A DNA stretch of 7,813 nt from Bordetella parapertussis (GTDB lineage: Bacteria; Pseudomonadota; Gammaproteobacteria; Burkholderiales; Burkholderiaceae_C): assembly GCA_945890735.1 (NCBI GenBank), contig CAMDCZ010000061.1, positions 1 to 7,813 on the forward strand. The letters are read 5' to 3'. The notes beneath the pieces were generated by a model. It had not been told where the DNA came from. It worked only from the letters and a program-made list of their open reading frames with translations, and made no database searches. A program made the translations under genes and the position numbers. Of this stretch, positions 4,629 to 7,813 are shown piece after piece; within the stretch, counting starts at the first letter, position 1, and each line of letters opens with the position of its first letter.

Positions 4629-5618
4629 ATGGATTCCACCGCCAAGCATGACACCGCGGCCCAAGCGCTCTACCGCATCGGGGCTGTTGCCCAATTAGCG
4701 GGGGTTCCCGTGGCCACCTTGCGGGTGTGGGAGCGGCGCTATGGGGTCGTCAAACCGCCCAAATCCGACGGCGGTCACCGCCTCTACACCGAGGGGGATG
4801 TGCTGCGGGTCACGCTCATGAAAAACCTGACCATGCAAGGGCATGCCATCAGCCACTTGAGTTCGCTGGAGACGGTGCAGTTGCAGAAATTGCTCAATGA
4901 CGCCAGGGTCTCCATCGCCCGACAATCTGCACCGCAGTTGGTGCCGTCGGTGATCAATTTGGCGGTGGTGGGTTACAACTTGGGCAGTCGCATTGAAAAA
5001 CCCAGTTTCAACATGGCCGCCGGTGTGGTGGCATTCAAAGTGATGAAGGTGCACGAAGGGCTGACACAGGCCCTGCTCGAGGACAGCGGCCCCAAGCCAG
5101 ACATGCTCTTGGTGCAAATCGGCGCAGTGCAAATGGCAGCGGTTGAAGATTTGAAGCGGCTTCAGCGAAAGCTGGGCGTTCACAAAGTGGTGTTGATTTT
5201 TCACTTTGCTACCGCGCATGTGTTGAGTGCGCTCAAGGCCGGCGGCGTGGTTTACCGACAAGAGCCTTTGGCCGATGAAGATTTGCGCGACATCATTTGC
5301 TCGGCTTTGTTGCTTGAGCCGGGGGTGTCTTCGATCAAGCCGTTGACGGTGACGATCCCACCGCGTCAATACGATGATGTGGTTTTGCAGCGGGTGTCAG
5401 AAATATCGAGCAATGTGTTGTGCGAGTGTCCCAAGCATGTGGCTGACCTGATCCGCCAACTCAACAGCTTTGAGCAGTACAGCAAAGACTGTTTGAGCAA
5501 TTCCGCTGAAGACGCCAGTTTGCATGCCTATTTGTCTGCGGTGTCTGGCTCAGCGAGGGTATTGTTTGAAGAAGCTTTGGGCAAAGTTGCCCAGCACGAA
5601 GGTATCCAGCTGAACTGA
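4629..5618 (+). CDS. MerR-family regulator with alpha/beta effector domain and Cys-rich helical C-terminus
   Basis: Cytoplasmic regulator of 329 residues. The start is ATG 4629 (MDSTAKHD), with AAGG 11 bases upstream; the reading back to 4551 passes through the promoter region. The MerR DNA-binding domain covers about 15-80: 'YRIGAVAQLAGVPVATLRVWERRYG' ending at 39, then the wing 'GGHRLYTEGDVLRV' (48-61). The following part (about 105-225) reads as alternating strands and helices, including 'LAVVGYNLG', 'MLLVQIGAV', 'KVVLIFHFA' and 'AGGVVYRQEPL'. It resembles the Rossmann-like half of cobalamin-sensing CarH/LitR, but has no DxHxxG cobalamin motif and no room for the helical bundle those carry before it. 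The last ~80 residues are helical with 'CECPKH' (C265, C267), C288 and H299. The gene is divergent from the Rrf2 gene. Family firm, ligand unknown. Confidence 0.85.
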   Translation: MDSTAKHDTAAQALYRIGAVAQLAGVPVATLRVWERRYGVVKPPKSDGGHRLYTEGDVLRVTLMKNLTMQGHAISHLSSLETVQLQKLLNDARVSIARQSAPQLVPSVINLAVVGYNLGSRIEKPSFNMAAGVVAFKVMKVHEGLTQALLEDSGPKPDMLLVQIGAVQMAAVEDLKRLQRKLGVHKVVLIFHFATAHVLSALKAGGVVYRQEPLADEDLRDIICSALLLEPGVSSIKPLTVTIPPRQYDDVVLQRVSEISSNVLCECPKHVADLIRQLNSFEQYSKDCLSNSAEDASLHAYLSAVSGSARVLFEEALGKVAQHEGIQLN

Positions 5619-5620
5619 AT

Positions 5621-5635
5621 CCAGGCCGCGCCTGG
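5621..5635. terminator. GC-rich hairpin between convergent genes
   Basis: CCAGGC (5621-5626) and GCCTGG (5630-5635) form a perfect 6-bp stem with a 3-base loop, in the 20 bases between the MerR stop and the lipoprotein stop. The position suits a bidirectional terminator. Neither side has a T-run, so its efficiency is doubtful. Confidence 0.4.
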
Positions 5636-5638
5636 CAA

Positions 5639-6061
5639 TCAGCGCCCCCCGATGTTGCTGATCGCCGAACCAGCAGGCACAACGGCACCCACGGTCAATC
5701 CCAAGGCAGCGTCCAAAGCGATGTCGCCCACCATGGCTTCTTGGGTCGGTGCGACACCACCACAACTGGCGGTGATGTCACTGGCCTTCATGTGGTCCGC
5801 GGTATTCAAGCCCACATTGGCCAAAAACAAGGGCACGGCGGCGCCGGGTCCGGCCGCGAACAAGAGCGCGGGCATGGCCCACACTTTGGCTGTTTTCAAC
5901 TCGCCATGAATCCAGGCGTTGTGGCGCGCGTTTTGGCATGGGCCTGTCCCAAAAGCTTCGCTCTTATCATCTAGCTTGGCGATGGCTTTGGAAGCATGGC
6001 TGGCACAACCGGTCAATACGACCAGAAACAGGAGCCCACAAATTTGTCTAATACATCTCAT
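5639..6061 (-). CDS. Small lipoprotein of unknown function
   Basis: Lipoprotein of 140 residues that I do not recognise. A charged start (MRCIRQ), a hydrophobic core and the lipobox LTGC (16-19) predict cleavage and lipidation at C19, followed by 'ASHASKAIAKL'. Residue 20 is Ala rather than Asp, which favours outer-membrane sorting. The mature part has two further cysteines (C42 in 'GTGPCQNARHNAW' and C100 in 'ITASCGG') that could pair. It also has two Gly/Ala-rich hydrophobic stretches (about 60-85 and 112-138) able to insert into or lie along a membrane. No Shine-Dalgarno is visible before the ATG, and the predicted promoter is only 6 bases away, so the mRNA may be leaderless. The gene is convergent with the MerR gene and divergent from serC. 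It is probably a real gene because of the precise lipobox. Confidence 0.72.
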   Translation of the reverse strand: MRCIRQICGLLFLVVLTGCASHASKAIAKLDDKSEAFGTGPCQNARHNAWIHGELKTAKVWAMPALLFAAGPGAAVPLFLANVGLNTADHMKASDITASCGGVAPTQEAMVGDIALDAALGLTVGAVVPAGSAISNIGGR

Positions 6062-6067
6062 TTGATT

Positions 6068-6096
6068 AATTTAGCAAATTTATTTGTCAATTGCAA
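6068..6096 (-). promoter_or_regulatory. Predicted promoter of the lipoprotein gene
   Basis: On the minus strand TTGCAA (6096-6091) and TAAATT (6073-6068) are 17 bases apart; each matches 4 of 6 consensus bases. The -10 box ends 6 bases before the ATG. A perfect CAAAT-TT-ATTTG dyad (6075-6086) lies in the spacer and could be an operator. A consensus-like TTGACA (6090-6085) also occurs but has no fitting -10 box. Confidence 0.45.
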
Positions 6097-6131
6097 GCCC
6101 TGTTCCACTTGAAACAAAAAGCGTAAGCATT

Positions 6132-6144
6132 TGTTTATCAAACA
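6132..6144. promoter_or_regulatory. Small inverted repeat upstream of serC
   Basis: TGTTT-ATC-AAACA is a perfect 5-3-5 dyad 32 bases before the serC ATG. A -35-like TTGAAA lies at 6109-6114, and the dyad covers where its -10 box should be, although no good -10 is present (GTTTAT at 6133-6138 is the nearest). It could be an operator on the serC promoter. The evidence is thin. Confidence 0.28.
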
Positions 6145-6175
6145 CATTTTGTCAACGATTGAAGAGTTCTCAGGC

Positions 6176-7258
6176 ATGTCCCGTGTCATCAATTTCAGCT
6201 CTGGCCCCGCCCAATTGCCCCTGGAAGTGCTTGCGCAGGCCGCCCAAGAAATGACGGATTGGCGTGGCTCTGGCATGTCGGTCATGGAAATGAGCCACCG
6301 TGGGCCTGAGTTCACCGAGATCCTGGCCAACACCCAGGCCCTGATGCGCGATCTGCTCCAGGTGCCTGACACCCACTCGGTGTTGTTTTTGCAAGGCGGT
6401 GCGATTGCAGAAAACGCAGTTGTGCCCATGAATTTGATGGGACGCACCGGCCAGGCTGACTATGTCTTGAGTGGCGTGTGGTCGGAAAAATCTCACCATG
6501 AAGCCCGCAAGTACGGACAAGTCCATGTCGCTGCCACCAGCCAAACCGATGGCTACCTGCGGATGCCGTCACAGGCCGAGTGGCAACTGTCTGAGCAGTC
6601 GGCCTATGTGCACTTTTGCAGCAACGAAACCATTGGCGGGGTGGAATGCCACTGGACGCCAGAGACTGGCGATGTGCCGCTGGTGGCTGACATGTCCTCC
6701 AATATCTTGTCCGCGCCCCTGGATGTGTCGCGCTACGGGTTGATTTATGCAGGCGCACAAAAAAACATGGGTTCTGCTGGTGTGACCATGGTGATCGTTC
6801 GCCATGACCTCCTGGGCCATGCCTTGCCGATCACCCCCTCGGCCTTCAATTACCAAATTCAGGCGGCGCAGGACTCGATGTACAACACCCCGCCGACCTA
6901 TGCGATCTACATCATGGGTTTGGTGCTCGGGTATATCCAACGCGCAGGTGGCTTGGCCGCGATGCAGGCGCACAACCAGCGCAAAGCCGATCTCCTGTAT
7001 GACTTTTTGGACCACAGCCAGTTGTTTCACAACAAGGTCGCGCGGGCAGACCGATCGCGGATGAATGTGACGTTTTTCCTTCGCAAAGAAGCCCTGAACG
7101 ATGCTTTCTTGCAGGCCGCGCAGGCGCAGGGCATGGTGCAGCTACGCGGACACCGATCGGCAGGTGGCATGCGTGCGTCGATCTACAACGCCATGCCCTT
7201 GGCCAGTGTTCAAACCTTGGTGGACTGCATGCACCAGTTTGAAAAAGCCAACCGCTGA
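6176..7258 (+). CDS. serC: Phosphoserine aminotransferase
   Basis: Cytoplasmic PLP enzyme of 360 residues (E. coli SerC is 362). It transfers the amino group of glutamate to 3-phosphohydroxypyruvate for serine synthesis, and also acts on the pyridoxal-5'-phosphate precursor 3-hydroxy-2-oxo-4-phosphonooxybutanoate. The start at 6176 gives the conserved 'INFSSGPAQLP' (5-15); the longer reading to 6131 lacks support. Active-site landmarks are 'MEMSHRGPEF' (37-46; H41, R42), 'GGA' (74-76), W102, 'NETIGG' (150-155), 'ADMSSN' (171-176; D172), the PLP lysine K196 in 'AGAQKNMGSAG' (192-202), 'YNTPPTYAIY' (236-245) and 'GHRSAGGMRASIYNA' (325-339; H326, R327). GAAGAG lies 9 bases upstream. All key residues are present, so it should be active. 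The usual neighbours gyrA and pheA are not adjacent; flanking genes point the other way. Confidence 0.96.
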   Translation: MSRVINFSSGPAQLPLEVLAQAAQEMTDWRGSGMSVMEMSHRGPEFTEILANTQALMRDLLQVPDTHSVLFLQGGAIAENAVVPMNLMGRTGQADYVLSGVWSEKSHHEARKYGQVHVAATSQTDGYLRMPSQAEWQLSEQSAYVHFCSNETIGGVECHWTPETGDVPLVADMSSNILSAPLDVSRYGLIYAGAQKNMGSAGVTMVIVRHDLLGHALPITPSAFNYQIQAAQDSMYNTPPTYAIYIMGLVLGYIQRAGGLAAMQAHNQRKADLLYDFLDHSQLFHNKVARADRSRMNVTFFLRKEALNDAFLQAAQAQGMVQLRGHRSAGGMRASIYNAMPLASVQTLVDCMHQFEKANR

Positions 7259-7265
7259 AGTCATC

Positions 7266-7813
7266 TCAACCAGTCAGGCCTGGAGCGGCTGGCGGCAAAC
7301 CCAGCGCAAAGCGCGCTGCACGCACCACGCTGGCGGCATCCACCTGAAAAAACGCACGCAACTCGGCGCGCGTGTCACTGCGGCCAAACCCATCGGTACC
7401 CAAGGTGGTGTAGCGGCGATTGGCCGGTAAAAATGCGCGAATACTTTCAGGCACGGCACGCACATAGTCGGTGGCGGCCACGATCGGGCCATGCCCGGCT
7501 GATAACTGCGCTTGCACGAACGGGGTTTGCGCAGTCTGGCCCGCCATGGCCAATCGCTCTTGGTGTTGCCCGTCTCTGGCCAGTTCGCTCCAGCTGGTCA
7601 CACTGAACACCTCGGCGGCAATGCCTTGCGCTGCCAGTTCCCCTGCCGCCAAGATGACCTCGCGCAAGATCGCGCCCGAACCCATCAAGGTCACACGCGG
7701 TGTATCTGCAGCCAAGCCTGATGGCGCAGCGGCAAAGCGGTAACAGCCTTTGAGCAATTCCGCGCGAACACCGTCGGGCAGGTTGGGTTGCGCATAGTTT
7801 TCGTTCATCAAGG
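7266..7813 (-). CDS. aceE: 2-oxoacid (pyruvate) dehydrogenase E1, homodimeric AceE type, C-terminal part (runs off the right edge)
   Basis: C-terminal 181 residues of a thiamine-diphosphate E1 of the single-chain AceE type, which decarboxylates pyruvate and acetylates the lipoyl E2. The visible part opens inside the hallmark 'MNENYAQP' and continues with 'LLKGCYRF', 'VTLMGSGAILREV', 'EVFSVTSWSELARDG', 'GPIVAATDYVRAVPESIRAFLP', 'RRYTTLGTDGFGRSDTRAELRAFF' and a short tail. This is the transketolase C-terminal domain with no frameshift. The frame is open to the window edge, so the start lies outside; the ATG near 7808 is internal. It is convergent with serC, 7 bases apart, so no aceF gene follows as in a standard aceE-aceF operon. 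It may be a stand-alone or paralogous E1 (for example MdeB-like) rather than the main enzyme; the gene symbol is given for the family. Confidence 0.87.
   Translation of the reverse strand, partial: LMNENYAQPNLPDGVRAELLKGCYRFAAAPSGLAADTPRVTLMGSGAILREVILAAGELAAQGIAAEVFSVTSWSELARDGQHQERLAMAGQTAQTPFVQAQLSAGHGPIVAATDYVRAVPESIRAFLPANRRYTTLGTDGFGRSDTRAELRAFFQVDAASVVRAARFALGLPPAAPGLTG

Noticed and set aside
4695..5369. Long open frame of 224 codons on the minus strand
   Set aside because: It lies antisense inside the MerR gene, its His/Gln-rich composition is typical of a reverse-frame shadow, and it has no recognisable motif or ribosome site.
6569..7030. Open frame of 153 codons on the minus strand inside serC
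   Set aside because: serC is complete with all active-site residues; this frame is its shadow.
7247..7293. Inverted repeat (10-base arms, one mismatch, 27-base loop) across the serC and aceE ends, considered as a bidirectional terminator
   Set aside because: The loop is long, the arms lie in coding sequence of both genes and no T-run follows on either strand.

Overview
The window looks like a chromosomal segment from a betaproteobacterium, probably order Burkholderiales and most like the Comamonadaceae. This rests on the kinds of protein encoded (PuuE-type allantoinase, PQQ-type sugar dehydrogenase paired with a small cytochrome c, Rap1a/Tai-like protein, CitE-like/MaoC pair, homodimeric-type pyruvate dehydrogenase E1), the moderately high GC and the compact layout. 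It is an inference from reading, not from a search. I see no insertion sequence, tRNA, rRNA, CRISPR array or phage gene. No stretch over 300 bases lacks a gene; the largest gap is about 150 bases.

Left block (1-2424, all minus strand). A periplasmic PQQ-dependent sugar (sorbosone-type) dehydrogenase gene is followed by a strong intrinsic terminator. Directly after it comes a tight three-gene run: a small c-type cytochrome, a Rap1a/Tai-like periplasmic protein with a TTG start, and the N-terminal third of an allantoinase (puuE) that leaves the window at position 1. The cytochrome is the obvious electron acceptor for the dehydrogenase, and the terminator between them would set their relative expression. 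Upstream of the dehydrogenase are two GGG/CCC dyads that look like regulator sites.

Middle block (2565-5618). On the minus strand an Rrf2-family regulator gene precedes a CitE-like CoA-ester lyase gene, which overlaps a MaoC-type enoyl-CoA hydratase gene by ATGA. Lyase plus hydratase fits branched C5-dicarboxyl-CoA breakdown (itaconyl/mesaconyl/citramalyl-CoA) or a related 3-hydroxyacyl-CoA cleavage. The Rrf2 gene has a clear sigma70-like promoter with a 23-bp inverted repeat at its start site, which suggests autorepression. Divergent from it is a 329-aa MerR-family regulator with an unusual effector half: an alpha/beta domain, then a helical module carrying a Cys-Glu-Cys-Pro motif. A short GC-rich hairpin separates it from the next, convergent gene.

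Right block (5639-7813). A small unrecognised lipoprotein gene on the minus strand appears to have its promoter so close to the start codon that its mRNA would be leaderless. Divergent from it is serC (phosphoserine aminotransferase, complete). Convergent with serC is the C-terminal part of an AceE-type 2-oxoacid dehydrogenase E1, which enters from the right edge. The E1 gene is not followed by aceF, and serC is not next to gyrA or pheA on the sides visible here, so both sit outside their usual operons.
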